Shown here: positions 19,148 through 28,243 of the stretch, piece by piece
Position numbering within the stretch: the stretch's first letter is position 1
How the letters are laid out: each line of letters begins with the position of its first letter
Assembly: GCF_038396785.1 (NCBI RefSeq)
Contig: NZ_CP151087.1
Span: forward strand, 2,852,001-2,916,000
Direction: 5' to 3'
Length of the DNA stretch: 64,000 nucleotides
From: Sphingobacterium thalpophilum
GTDB taxonomy: Bacteria > Bacteroidota > Bacteroidia > Sphingobacteriales > Sphingobacteriaceae
Notes under the pieces: model-generated
Seen by the model: the letters and a program-made list of their open reading frames with translations, nothing else
What the model was told of the DNA's origin: nothing
The model's database searches: none
Translations under genes and position numbers: made by a program

Positions 19148-21253
19148 ATGGGATTAATGGGCTTTTTGCGTAACAAAGCTGGTGTCATCTTGACCGCAGC
19201 TATGGCTATCGCAATTTTAGCATTTTTACTAGGCGATGTCGTTCGAGGGGGAGCTCCTTTTTGGGCGAGACATCAAAATCGTGTAGGGGAAGTCAACGGA
19301 ACTGAAATTGAATATCCTGAGTTCAGTAAGCAAGTTGAACAAACAGAGGAAATGTTCAAACAACAAATGGGCGGTGCAGTGACCCCTCAAATGCGGACCT
19401 ACGCTGTTCAACAAGTATGGAATCAATTTTTATCAAGAGAAATCTTGAAAAAGGAAATTGAAAAAATCGGTTTGACTGTCGGTAAAGACGAATTAAATGA
19501 TTTAGTGCAAGGTAACAACCCTTCACCTCAAATCGTTCAAGCGTTTACCAACCCACAAACAGGACAATTTGACCCGAGTCAACTGCGTGCTTTTATCACC
19601 CAAATGAACACATCAGGTAACCAACAAGTGGCTGAACAATGGGAGGAACTACTGAAAGGCGTTAGAGATGAGCGTTTAAGCAGCAAATATGGCGAATTGC
19701 TTTCTAATAGCGTATATGTTACTTCTTTGGAAGCAAACGAAGAATACCAAGAGCGTAATAAACTAGCAGACTTCAAATACATTCTTTTGGATTACGCTTC
19801 TGTTAAGGATGCTGATGCCAAATTGACTGATGCAGATTACCAAGAATATTATAATGAGCATAAAAGTATGTTCAAAACACAAGAGGAAACACGTGCGATC
19901 CAATACGTAATGGTGGATGCAAAACCTCTTGCAAAAGATTCATTGGCCGTAAAAGAGACGATCAATAAATTGAAACAAGATTTAATCGTTGCTAAAGATG
20001 ACTCTTTATTTGCTTCGATCAATTCAGACAACAAATTTCCGTTTACTTATGTGAAAAAAGGACAGTTGAGTCCTTCATTGGATTCCGTTGTCTTCAATGT
20101 TGCGGCCGGAACAACTGTGGGACCTTTCTTAAACAACAATGCGTATGAAATTGCAAAAGTTGTTTCGACGATCGTAAGCCCTGACTCTGTGAAAGCATCA
20201 CACATACTATTGGATCCTGCTGCCGAAGGTGGAATGGATAAAGCATTGGCGAAAGCAGATTCGATCAAAGGATTGATTCAAAAAGGAGACAATTTTGCGG
20301 CATTGGCGGTTCAATTCAGCAAAGATCCAGAGAGCAAAACCAACGGTGGCGAGCTGGGTACTTTAACAAGAGGCCGTATGGCTCCAGATCTTGAGACAGC
20401 CATCTTCGAAAGTAAAACAGGCGATATCAAAGTTGTAAAATCACAATATGGTGTCCATGTCATTAAAATTGAAAAACAATCAGGAAGTTCAAAATATGCA
20501 AAAGTTGCTATCATTGACAAAGTGATCAACAGCGGAAAAGAAACGTTGAACAATGCACATAGCAAAGCAACAGCATTCTTATCTGCAGCTACAGCACAGA
20601 ACTTTGCTCAAGAAGCGAAAAAAATTGGTCTGGAAGCAAAAACAGCCTCACGCGTAACAGCGATGGACAATGTATTAGATGGCGCCGAAGCTCCACGTGA
20701 TTTAATCAAATGGGCTTTCGAAGCTAAAAAAGGCGATATTTCAGATAAAGTTTTCGAAACTGAAACCTCTTATATCTTAGCAAACTTGGTCGACATACAG
20801 CCTAAAGGAACTCTTTCCTTGGATGCTGTTAAGAAAGATATCGAACCTGCAGTAAGAAATATGGTTAAAGCTAGAATCTTGAAAGATAAATTTGACAAGG
20901 CTTTAGCAGGTACATCTTCTATTGATCAAGTAGCACAAAAAGTTGGTAAAGCAGCTATTCACGTTGAAAATGTTGTCTTCGCAAATCCAGTTATTCCTGG
21001 TGTTGCATTAGAAAACAAAGTGGTTGGTACTGTTTTTGGGCTACAGCCAAACAAACCTTCCAAAGCGATTGAAGGCAATACCGGTGTATATGTTGTACAA
21101 GTAAATGGTTTTACCAATCCTGCCGCGATTTCGGATATCAACGGACAAAAGAAACAAATGCTTGCAGCTAAAGCACAACGCGCTTGGGGATCTATTTTCC
21201 GCGCTTTACAAGACAAAGCTGAAATCATTGACAATAGAGTGAAATTCTTTTAA
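19148..21253 (+). CDS. Membrane-anchored peptidyl-prolyl isomerase (PpiD/SurA-like)
   Basis: A 701-aa periplasmic folding factor. One membrane helix lies at about 12-30 (GVILTAAMAIAILAFLLGDV), then a SurA N-terminal chaperone domain (NRVGEVNGTEIEYPEFSKQVEQ). A parvulin rotamase domain at about 345-450 has VKASHILLDP, FAALAVQFSKDPESKTNGGELG and YGVHVIKIEK; a further helical/parvulin-like region follows. The start is MGLMGFLRNKAG, typical of Bacteroidota PpiD. It ends 22 bases before a strong terminator. Confidence 0.92.
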   Translation: MGLMGFLRNKAGVILTAAMAIAILAFLLGDVVRGGAPFWARHQNRVGEVNGTEIEYPEFSKQVEQTEEMFKQQMGGAVTPQMRTYAVQQVWNQFLSREILKKEIEKIGLTVGKDELNDLVQGNNPSPQIVQAFTNPQTGQFDPSQLRAFITQMNTSGNQQVAEQWEELLKGVRDERLSSKYGELLSNSVYVTSLEANEEYQERNKLADFKYILLDYASVKDADAKLTDADYQEYYNEHKSMFKTQEETRAIQYVMVDAKPLAKDSLAVKETINKLKQDLIVAKDDSLFASINSDNKFPFTYVKKGQLSPSLDSVVFNVAAGTTVGPFLNNNAYEIAKVVSTIVSPDSVKASHILLDPAAEGGMDKALAKADSIKGLIQKGDNFAALAVQFSKDPESKTNGGELGTLTRGRMAPDLETAIFESKTGDIKVVKSQYGVHVIKIEKQSGSSKYAKVAIIDKVINSGKETLNNAHSKATAFLSAATAQNFAQEAKKIGLEAKTASRVTAMDNVLDGAEAPRDLIKWAFEAKKGDISDKVFETETSYILANLVDIQPKGTLSLDAVKKDIEPAVRNMVKARILKDKFDKALAGTSSIDQVAQKVGKAAIHVENVVFANPVIPGVALENKVVGTVFGLQPNKPSKAIEGNTGVYVVQVNGFTNPAAISDINGQKKQMLAAKAQRAWGSIFRALQDKAEIIDNRVKFF

Positions 21254-21275
21254 AAGATTTTTAAGTAAATTTGTA

Positions 21276-21306
21276 GCCGGACGAATTATCGTCCGGCTTT
21301 TTTTTT
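21276..21306 (+). terminator. Rho-independent terminator after the PpiD-like gene
   Basis: A perfect 9-bp GC-rich stem (21276-21284 with 21289-21297), 4-base loop, and nine Ts. It ends 10 bases before the next ATG, so the DUF2480 gene must have a promoter inside or just past it. Confidence 0.9.
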
Positions 21307-21315
21307 GATGTAAAT

Positions 21316-21837
21316 ATGGATATTCAAACAGATATTGTCAACAAAGTTGCGCAAAGTGGGTTAGTCACAGTTGACCTGGCCAACTACCATCCTAAAGCAG
21401 ACAATGTAGTCTATGATATTAAGGATAATCTCTTCCATGGCTTGATTCTTAAAGAAAAGGATTTCCGAGAATTCATTAAGACACACGACTGGTCGCAATA
21501 CGAAGGTAAACATGTCGCAATTACGTGTACTGCCGATGCTATTGTTCCGACCTGGGCTTATATGTTATTAGCCAACAAATTGGAACCCTATGCGAAGACA
21601 ATTATTTTTGGGGATTCAGAGGAGTTGTTGCGTATGCAGTATGCTGCGGCAATCGAACAGATTGACATGGAACAATTTCGAGATCAACGTGTGGTTGTGA
21701 AAGGTTGTGGTGATATTTTTATTCCGGAGTCTACCTTTGTGCAGTTTACGGTAAAATTGAGTAAGGTAGCAAAGAGTATTATGTATGGTGAACCCTGTTC
21801 TACGGTCCCCGTATTTAAGCGGACACAGCCTAAATAA
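21316..21837 (+). CDS. DUF2480 family protein
   Basis: 173 aa, soluble, no signal peptide. I recognise a Bacteroidota-specific conserved family: NKVAQSGLVTVDLANY, LILKEKDFREFIKTHDWSQYEGKHVAI, DAIVPTWAYMLLANKLEPY, VVVKGCGDIFIPESTFV. Function unknown. In some genomes it sits near iron-sulfur assembly genes, but nothing of that kind is adjacent here. Confidence 0.8.
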   Translation: MDIQTDIVNKVAQSGLVTVDLANYHPKADNVVYDIKDNLFHGLILKEKDFREFIKTHDWSQYEGKHVAITCTADAIVPTWAYMLLANKLEPYAKTIIFGDSEELLRMQYAAAIEQIDMEQFRDQRVVVKGCGDIFIPESTFVQFTVKLSKVAKSIMYGEPCSTVPVFKRTQPK

Positions 21838-21954
21838 CTCAGCTCAACATAAGTATATGTCATCGTCCATGAAGGTCTCATTAACTCCAAAAGTTAAATT
21901 TATTTGAATGAAATTAACATTTCTTTTTCAAACAAATTTCGTAAACTTACGTAC

Positions 21955-22740
21955 ATGAAACTTATATCGACTTTGCTCCTTTACTTATCCGTTATCGTAA
22001 GTACTGCTTTCGCTCAAGATTTACCGCATTTAAAAGAATCGGCATTTAAAGGTGGCGAGAAATTAAAATATAAACTCCGTTATGGCTTTATTTCAGCCGC
22101 AACAGGGACATTAACCGTTGAGGATACCAAGGATGGAGCCGGAAACCCTTCCTTTCATCTATACGCTGCCGGCAAAACAGCTGGCGCCTTTGCCATATAT
22201 ACGGTGAGAAATGAATACAACTCGTATATCAATAGCAAGACATTTTTACCGTATTACTATACGGAAAACATTCGTGAAGGAGGATATAGACGGAACGATA
22301 AGGTGCGCTTCAACCAGGAGACAAATAGTGTTGTAGGCAACAAGGGGACTTTCAATTCGAAGGTAGATCAGACTTTCGACTTGCTTTCTTCCTATTATTT
22401 CGCCCGAAATCTAGATCTGTCGACTGTTAAACCAGGAGAATCTTTTAAGCTGACTTATTTTTTGAATGATGAGATTGCCACCTTAGGCATACAATATATT
22501 GGAATAGAAAAAATAAAAACGGAATTAGGCACTTTAGAATGTCTCAAATTCAGTCCTGAGATTAAACCAGGACGTATCTTTAAAAAAAATAGCAAGCTTT
22601 ATCTGTGGGTAACCAATGATGGCAACCGTATTCCGGTCAAAGCCAATGTAGATATTCTAATCGGTTCGGTAACACTGGAATTACTCGAAGCCAGTGGATT
22701 AAAATACAAATTGGGACAGAAAGCAAGCTACTCAAAATAA
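21955..22740 (+). CDS. Secreted DUF3108-type protein
   Basis: 261 aa. Signal peptide MKLISTLLLYLSVIVSTAFAQ, then a beta-rich body: AFKGGEKLKYKLRYGFISAATGTLTVED, YTVRNEYNSYIN, LPYYYTENIREGGYRRNDKV, KIKTELGTLECLKFSP, LYLWVTNDGNRIPVKANVDI. This matches the DUF3108 pattern of an envelope beta-barrel-like/lipocalin-like fold. The start at 21955 is chosen for the signal peptide over an upstream TTG. It is followed closely by the DUF3109 gene (5-base gap). Function unknown. Confidence 0.8.
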   Translation: MKLISTLLLYLSVIVSTAFAQDLPHLKESAFKGGEKLKYKLRYGFISAATGTLTVEDTKDGAGNPSFHLYAAGKTAGAFAIYTVRNEYNSYINSKTFLPYYYTENIREGGYRRNDKVRFNQETNSVVGNKGTFNSKVDQTFDLLSSYYFARNLDLSTVKPGESFKLTYFLNDEIATLGIQYIGIEKIKTELGTLECLKFSPEIKPGRIFKKNSKLYLWVTNDGNRIPVKANVDILIGSVTLELLEASGLKYKLGQKASYSK

Positions 22741-22745
22741 TTAGA

Positions 22746-23309
22746 ATGATTGAAGTAGGAAATGTATTGGTGCACGAAGATCTAATCAACAATGACTTTG
22801 TGTGTAATTTATCAAAATGTAAAGGAATTTGTTGTATTGAAGGCGATTCAGGCGCACCTTTATTGGAGAGTGAAAAGGCTATATTGGAGGAGATTTATCC
22901 CAAAGTAAAGCCCTATATGACCGAGAAAGGTATTGAAGCGATTGAAGAGCAAGGGAAGTATGTTGTCGATATTGATGGCGATCTAACGACCACTTGTGTT
23001 GATGGGAATAAAGAATGTGCCTATGTGACCTGGGAAAATGGCATTACAAAATGCGCTATCGAAAAAGCTTACGAACTTGGCGAGGTGCATTGGCGAAAAC
23101 CCGTTTCGTGTCACCTCTATCCTATCAGGACAACACATTACCCCGAATTCGACGTACTTCACTATGACCGTTGGCATATCTGTAAAGATGCATGCTCATT
23201 TGGTAAAGAATTACAGGTCCCTGTATTTAAATTTTTAAAGGATCCTCTCATCCGAACCTATGGTGAGGAATGGTACAAAAATCTTGAGAAAGCAGTCGAA
23301 GAGTTGTAA
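22746..23309 (+). CDS. DUF3109 family Cys-rich protein
   Basis: 187 aa, soluble. The N-terminal cluster CNLSKCKGICCIEGDSG, and later TTCVDGNKECAY, TKCAIEKAY, VSCHLYPIRT and HICKDACSFG, give many conserved cysteines. This is like the YkgJ/DUF3109 proteins suspected to bind zinc or an iron-sulfur cluster. It starts 5 bases after the DUF3108 gene. Metal binding is inferred, not shown. Confidence 0.85.
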   Translation: MIEVGNVLVHEDLINNDFVCNLSKCKGICCIEGDSGAPLLESEKAILEEIYPKVKPYMTEKGIEAIEEQGKYVVDIDGDLTTTCVDGNKECAYVTWENGITKCAIEKAYELGEVHWRKPVSCHLYPIRTTHYPEFDVLHYDRWHICKDACSFGKELQVPVFKFLKDPLIRTYGEEWYKNLEKAVEEL

Positions 23310-23359
23310 CAAAATCACTATCTTTAAGCTTTAACTATTTTGGTATTTCACCCCAATTC

Positions 23360-24331
23360 ATGTCAAAATTAAGAGAGATCCAACGTCCTATTGCCCATGA
23401 ACTTGAGGCTTTTGAAAAAAAATTCAAAGCTTCAATGAAAAGCTCCGTCCCCTTGTTGGATCGCATTACACAATACCTGATCAAACGTAAAGGCAAACAA
23501 ATGCGGCCCATGTTTGTGTTCTTTTCTGCTGGGATATGCAACGGAATCAATGAATCCACCTACAGAGGAGCTGCTCTCGTAGAATTGCTGCATACCGCAT
23601 CACTCGTACATGATGATGTGGTAGACAACTCCTACGAACGCAGAGGTTTTTTTTCCATCAATGCTTTGTGGAAAAATAAAATTGCTGTTTTGGTGGGTGA
23701 TTTTCTGCTGTCAAGGGGCCTGCTCCTTTCTGTAAAACATCAGGATTATCACTTACTAAAAATTGTATCGGAAGCTGTTGATCAGATGAGCGAAGGTGAA
23801 TTGCTTCAAATCGAAAAGGCCCGTAAACTGGATATCGAAGAGTCTATTTATTTTGAGGTCATTCGAAAGAAAACAGCCTCGCTGATTGCCTCTTGCTGTG
23901 CCTGTGGATCGGCTTCTTCGAATGCAGATCAGGAGACAATCGACAAGCTCCATCAATTTGGTGAAAAGATCGGAATTGCATTTCAAATCAAGGACGATTT
24001 ATTCGACTTTGGTTTAGATGACGTTGGCAAACCACTCGGCAATGACATCAAAGAGAAGAAAATGACCTTACCGTTAATCTATGCCTTGAATCAAGTGACT
24101 TCAAGTGAAAAGCGAAGGATCATTAATTTGATTAAAAACCATAATGAAGACACACGCAAAGTGGCTGAAGTCATCGACTTTGTCCGCCAGAGTGGTGGGC
24201 TCGAATACGCTACAAATAAGATGCTGGAATACCAACAAGATGCTTTCCGGATCTTGGAAGACTTTCCCGACAGTGAATACAAATCGGGGTTGGAGCAACT
24301 GGTAAAATATACAACAGAAAGAAAAAAATAA
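23360..24331 (+). CDS. Polyprenyl (trans-isoprenyl) diphosphate synthase
   Basis: Class I prenyltransferase extending allylic diphosphates with isopentenyl diphosphate, probably making the octaprenyl-type chain of menaquinone. The first Asp-rich motif is LVHDDVVDNSYERRG and the second is QIKDDLFDFGLDD, with KIGIAFQ before it; GKQMRPMFVFFSAG gives the substrate Arg. Length 323 aa is typical. It is followed by TerC after 1 base. Confidence 0.92.
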   Translation: MSKLREIQRPIAHELEAFEKKFKASMKSSVPLLDRITQYLIKRKGKQMRPMFVFFSAGICNGINESTYRGAALVELLHTASLVHDDVVDNSYERRGFFSINALWKNKIAVLVGDFLLSRGLLLSVKHQDYHLLKIVSEAVDQMSEGELLQIEKARKLDIEESIYFEVIRKKTASLIASCCACGSASSNADQETIDKLHQFGEKIGIAFQIKDDLFDFGLDDVGKPLGNDIKEKKMTLPLIYALNQVTSSEKRRIINLIKNHNEDTRKVAEVIDFVRQSGGLEYATNKMLEYQQDAFRILEDFPDSEYKSGLEQLVKYTTERKK

Positions 24332-24332
24332 A

Positions 24333-25385
24333 ATGAGTCACGAATTAATGTTTTTTGGCGGATTCCTCATCTTTATTGCACTTATGCTAGCAATAGATCT
24401 AGGCTTATTCTCCAAAGGCGACAAACCTGTTAGCCTAAAGATGGCTAGCATCATGAGCGCCATCTGGGTCTTATTCTCCTTGGGTTTCTATTGGCTTCTC
24501 CGTCACTATGGATTTGAATTGCATAATATCCATGACTTGGACCACCTTCAAGAAATCATTACCAAACACCACCACGATATTAAAATCATTCCCGGTGATT
24601 TAGCGGCGAGTCTCGAGCTCTACAACAAAAACCTTGGTCTGGAATATATCACCGGTTACGTTGTGGAATATGCCCTATCCGTAGATAATATCTTTGTGAT
24701 GGTATTATTATTTACTTCTTTTGGCATTCCGGAGCGCTATTACCATAAAGTTTTGGTGTGGGGAATTTTGGGCGCAATCATTATGCGTTTCTTGTTTATT
24801 TTCCTTGGTGCAACCCTTATTGCTAAATTCGGCTGGATCCTCTATGTTTTTGGTGCTTTCTTGGTCTTTACAGGGGTCAAAATGTTTATCAACCGTAACC
24901 AGGACGAAGAAGTGGATCCACAGAATCACCCGGTCGTTAAATTTGCTTCCCGATACTTTAAGGTAACCCCCAAATTAGATGGTGGACACTTCTTCCATGT
25001 AGAGAACGGCGTGAAATATATGACACCGCTATTTCTTGTACTACTGGTCATAGAATTTACGGATTTGATTTTTGCTGTGGATTCTATCCCTGCAATTTTC
25101 TCGGTTACCAAAGATCCCTATGTTGTATTTTTCTCCAATATTTTTGCAATACTTGGATTGCGGTCGATGTTCTTCCTTTTGGTCAATATCATCCACAAAT
25201 TCCAATACCTCAAAGTAGGTTTAGCATTTTTGCTGGTCTTCATTGGTTTAAAGATGCTGCTGCATCATTGGTTGGCCGAAGTAGGTTTTACAACAACACA
25301 TTCTTTGATCGTTATTGTCGGCATACTTGCATTGAGTATCATTGCTTCGCTGCTTTTTCCTAAAAAAGCTGAACCGACTGATTAA
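24333..25385 (+). CDS. TerC/Alx family membrane protein
   Basis: 350 aa with about nine helices. TerC signature segments are LEYITGYVVEYALSVDNIFVMVLLF and LLVIEFTDLIFAVDSIPAIFSVTKDPYVVFFSNIFAILGLR (shown here in two parts: IEFTDLIFAVDSIPAIF, then FFSNIFAILGLRSMFF), each with conserved acidic residues in the membrane. Members export metal ions (manganese/calcium) in some bacteria. ATG follows the synthase stop by one base, so it is likely co-translated; the functional link is unclear. Confidence 0.9.
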   Translation: MSHELMFFGGFLIFIALMLAIDLGLFSKGDKPVSLKMASIMSAIWVLFSLGFYWLLRHYGFELHNIHDLDHLQEIITKHHHDIKIIPGDLAASLELYNKNLGLEYITGYVVEYALSVDNIFVMVLLFTSFGIPERYYHKVLVWGILGAIIMRFLFIFLGATLIAKFGWILYVFGAFLVFTGVKMFINRNQDEEVDPQNHPVVKFASRYFKVTPKLDGGHFFHVENGVKYMTPLFLVLLVIEFTDLIFAVDSIPAIFSVTKDPYVVFFSNIFAILGLRSMFFLLVNIIHKFQYLKVGLAFLLVFIGLKMLLHHWLAEVGFTTTHSLIVIVGILALSIIASLLFPKKAEPTD

Positions 25386-25469
25386 ACGACTATTGAAAGC
25401 GTACCGACGGTCATTATTCGGCGATAAACTCCGGTAATCTGCGCGAAATTACAAACGATACAGAACACC

Positions 25470-25499
25470 ATGGTCAGAAATTTCTTTCTGACCATTTTT
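25470..25499 (+). terminator. Terminator after terC
   Basis: A perfect 10-bp stem (25471-25480 with 25485-25494), 4-base loop and five Ts, 85 bases past the terC stop. Confidence 0.8.
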
Positions 25500-25652
25500 A
25501 TGTGATATTATGCTTTATGCATATCCTATTCTCCAGCAAAAGATTGCAGAAAAACAGCAGATTTTTAAGAACAATTATTTTACAGAGGAATTTACCTTAC
25601 TAAATTTTATTTATTTAATTTAGCACCACACTAAATTAACAAAATACTAACA

Positions 25653-26840
25653 ATGAATTGGAATAAAACGATTGTACTAGCTGCTTCACTTTTCGCAGCT
25701 TCATTCCAAGTACAAGCACAAGACAATTTGATCAATGCGCTAAAAGCAAATCAAAATGACAATAGCAAATCTGGATTTACATTTACTGAAGTTATCAATC
25801 TGGGTAACACATCCATCAAAAACCAAGGTTCATCTGGTACCTGTTGGTCTTATTCAGGTAATTCTTTCCTGGAGTCAGAAATGATCCGTATGGGTAAAAA
25901 ACCAGTGGAGATCTCACAAATCTATACCGCGCGCAACACGTATTTAGATAAAGCACGCACGTATGTACGCCTTCATGGCGGATTGTCATTGGGTGAAGGT
26001 GGTCAATTCCATGATGTGTTGAACTCTTTCCGTAAATATGGTACAATGCCGCAATCGGCTTACACAGGTCTTCACTACGGTACTACACGTAACAACTTTG
26101 GTGAAATGACCAATATGTTGGATGCGATGTTAGGGGCAGTAGTAAAGGGTAAAACGTTAACGCCAAACTGGGAAAAAGCGTATACCGCTGCGATGGATTC
26201 TTATCTTGGGGAAGTACCTGAGAAATTTGACTATAACGGTAAATCCTATACACCGCGCACCTTTGCAGATCAGGTAATCGGTATCAATCCGGATGATTAC
26301 GTGGGTATTGCTTCGGTAACTGACCACCCATACTACAGCCAATTCGTATTGTTGATTCCAGACAACTGGTCATTCGACCGTTTCTATAATGTTAAGATGA
26401 ACGATTTAACGGACATTATTGACAACGCTTTACAAAAAGGTTATACGGTAGCTTGGGCTACTGACGTATCAGAAAAAGGTTTCTCTTGGAAAAACGGTGT
26501 AGCTTATGTACCAGAAAAACCTTTCGAGGAAATGACAGATCAAGAAAAGTCAACAATGTTTGTTGGTCCTAAACCAGAGTTAAAAGTAACACCGGAAGAA
26601 AGACAAAAAGCTTTCGACAACTGGCAGACTACAGATGACCACGGTATGCATATCGTAGGTCTTGTAAAAGATCAAAACGGAAAAGAGTATTACATCGTTA
26701 AAAACTCTTGGGGTACAACAAATGACTACCATGGTTATTTATATGCATCAAAAGAATTTGTACGATATAAAACAACTTCTTTGATGTTACATAAAGACGG
26801 TCTAACAAAAGATTTAAAATCGAAGATAAATATCAAATAA
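25653..26840 (+). CDS. Secreted C1-family cysteine aminopeptidase (bleomycin-hydrolase-like)
   Basis: 395 aa. Signal peptide to about VQAQ (residue 23), so it is secreted to the periplasm or beyond, unlike cytoplasmic PepC. Papain-fold residues: oxyanion Gln58 and nucleophile Cys64 in NQGSSGTCWSYSGN, His333 in DDHGMHIVGL, Asn351 in IVKNSWGTTND. Hydrolysis of peptides from the N-terminus is expected from the PepC/BlmH family. It has its own terminator and is monocistronic. Confidence 0.9.
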   Translation: MNWNKTIVLAASLFAASFQVQAQDNLINALKANQNDNSKSGFTFTEVINLGNTSIKNQGSSGTCWSYSGNSFLESEMIRMGKKPVEISQIYTARNTYLDKARTYVRLHGGLSLGEGGQFHDVLNSFRKYGTMPQSAYTGLHYGTTRNNFGEMTNMLDAMLGAVVKGKTLTPNWEKAYTAAMDSYLGEVPEKFDYNGKSYTPRTFADQVIGINPDDYVGIASVTDHPYYSQFVLLIPDNWSFDRFYNVKMNDLTDIIDNALQKGYTVAWATDVSEKGFSWKNGVAYVPEKPFEEMTDQEKSTMFVGPKPELKVTPEERQKAFDNWQTTDDHGMHIVGLVKDQNGKEYYIVKNSWGTTNDYHGYLYASKEFVRYKTTSLMLHKDGLTKDLKSKINIK

Positions 26841-26860
26841 GCGATTTATCAGTCCACGAA

Positions 26861-26896
26861 AACACCTCTGAAATTAATACTTCAGAGGTGTTTTTG
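26861..26896 (+). terminator. Terminator after the C1 peptidase
   Basis: A 12-bp perfect stem (26861-26872 with 26881-26892), 8-base loop, T-rich tail. Confidence 0.9.
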
Positions 26897-26951
26897 TTTT
26901 CAGATTAATTTAATAACTTAAACATAATTATGAATCTTTTGTTGAGTGAGT

Positions 26952-28190
26952 ATGAGAAGTATAATCGCGTTATGCCTTACAATTTTATTCGGGAATTTGG
27001 CTCAAGCCCAGACTAAGGGAGTGAAATTTGTAGAAGGGTTGAGTTGGAAGCAGATAAAGGAACGGGCACAAGCTGAGAACAAGTTTATCTTCGTAGAGCT
27101 ATTTGCAACCTGGTGTGGCCCTTGCCAATATATGAGCAATGAGATCTTTCCCCTAGAGCAGGTGGGGCAGCCAATCAATCAGAACTTCATTAGTGTAAAA
27201 GTGCAAATGGATTCGACAGAGTCCGACAATGCCAATGTCAAAAAGTGGTATGCTGATGCGCGTGCTATTTCCAATGAATACAATATTCAATCCTTTCCCA
27301 CATTTCTTATCTTTAATTCCGATGGGCAGGCGGTACACCGGATTGTCGGTGCAAGTGATGCTCCCGAATTTGTTGGGCATGTGATGGATGGACTAAATCC
27401 CGAAACACAGTATTACACGCTGTTAAAAAAATTCGAGAAAAGACCCCAAGATATTTATACGGCCAAGCAGATGCTGAAAGCAGCAAATATCGCTTACGAT
27501 GAAAATACTGCACGAAAGGCAGAAAATACCTTAGCGAATTCATTGGGTACGGATGAGTTATTCAAAAAAGAAAATGTCCATATTTTATTGGCAGCTGCCA
27601 AATTCACCAATTCAAAAGCTTTTAATCTTATTCGCAACAATAAAGAGAAAATCGATATTCTATTAGAGTCACCAGGTATTGCCAACCGCACCCTGGCTAA
27701 TGTTGTCGTCAACGAATTATTTCAGATTAAGATTGATGCCAAACATGAACCCAACTGGGATAGTTATCAGAATGAACTCGCTGCAAAATATCCAGACATC
27801 GATTTCATCCCGATGTTCAAGAAAATAAAAGCACACTATTACCTTCAGGTGAAGAATTACGTCGCCATGAAGAATACCATCAATGATTACCTTTCGTCAG
27901 AAGATTTTACCCCACACCAATTAAATACCTTTGCCTGGACTATTTTTAATAATAGCAGTGATACTGCATGTATTGAATCCGCGTTAAGCTGGAGCAAGAA
28001 ATCCATCCTTGAGGATCCAAGCAGTGCATTTTTGGATACCTATGCAAATCTGCTCTATAAGAAAGGAGAAAAAGAAAAAGCCATAAAGTGGCAAAACAAA
28101 GCGATCGAAATGGCCAGTGAGGACGATCGTCCTATCTATCAAGAAACACTGGACAAAATGATGAAAGGAATAAAAACTTGGGAAAACTAA
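26952..28190 (+). CDS. Secreted thioredoxin-fold protein with helical C-terminus, copy 1
   Basis: 412 aa from ATG 26952 (an in-frame GTG two codons earlier is less likely). Signal peptide ends near NLAQAQ. A thioredoxin-like domain (about 22-155) has active site Cys55-Gly-Pro-Cys58 in ATWCGPCQYM and the cis-Pro segment IQSFPTFLIF. The C-terminal 250 residues are helical, ending in TPR-like repeats (LDTYANLLYKKGEKEKAIKWQNKAIE). It is the first of a tandem pair, 53 bases before copy 2. A periplasmic thiol-disulfide role is likely; the substrate is unknown. Confidence 0.85.
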   Translation: MRSIIALCLTILFGNLAQAQTKGVKFVEGLSWKQIKERAQAENKFIFVELFATWCGPCQYMSNEIFPLEQVGQPINQNFISVKVQMDSTESDNANVKKWYADARAISNEYNIQSFPTFLIFNSDGQAVHRIVGASDAPEFVGHVMDGLNPETQYYTLLKKFEKRPQDIYTAKQMLKAANIAYDENTARKAENTLANSLGTDELFKKENVHILLAAAKFTNSKAFNLIRNNKEKIDILLESPGIANRTLANVVVNELFQIKIDAKHEPNWDSYQNELAAKYPDIDFIPMFKKIKAHYYLQVKNYVAMKNTINDYLSSEDFTPHQLNTFAWTIFNNSSDTACIESALSWSKKSILEDPSSAFLDTYANLLYKKGEKEKAIKWQNKAIEMASEDDRPIYQETLDKMMKGIKTWEN

Positions 28191-28243
28191 ACCTATCCCG
28201 ACCAATACGAACGATTAAATTAAAAATCCAAAATACCAACATT

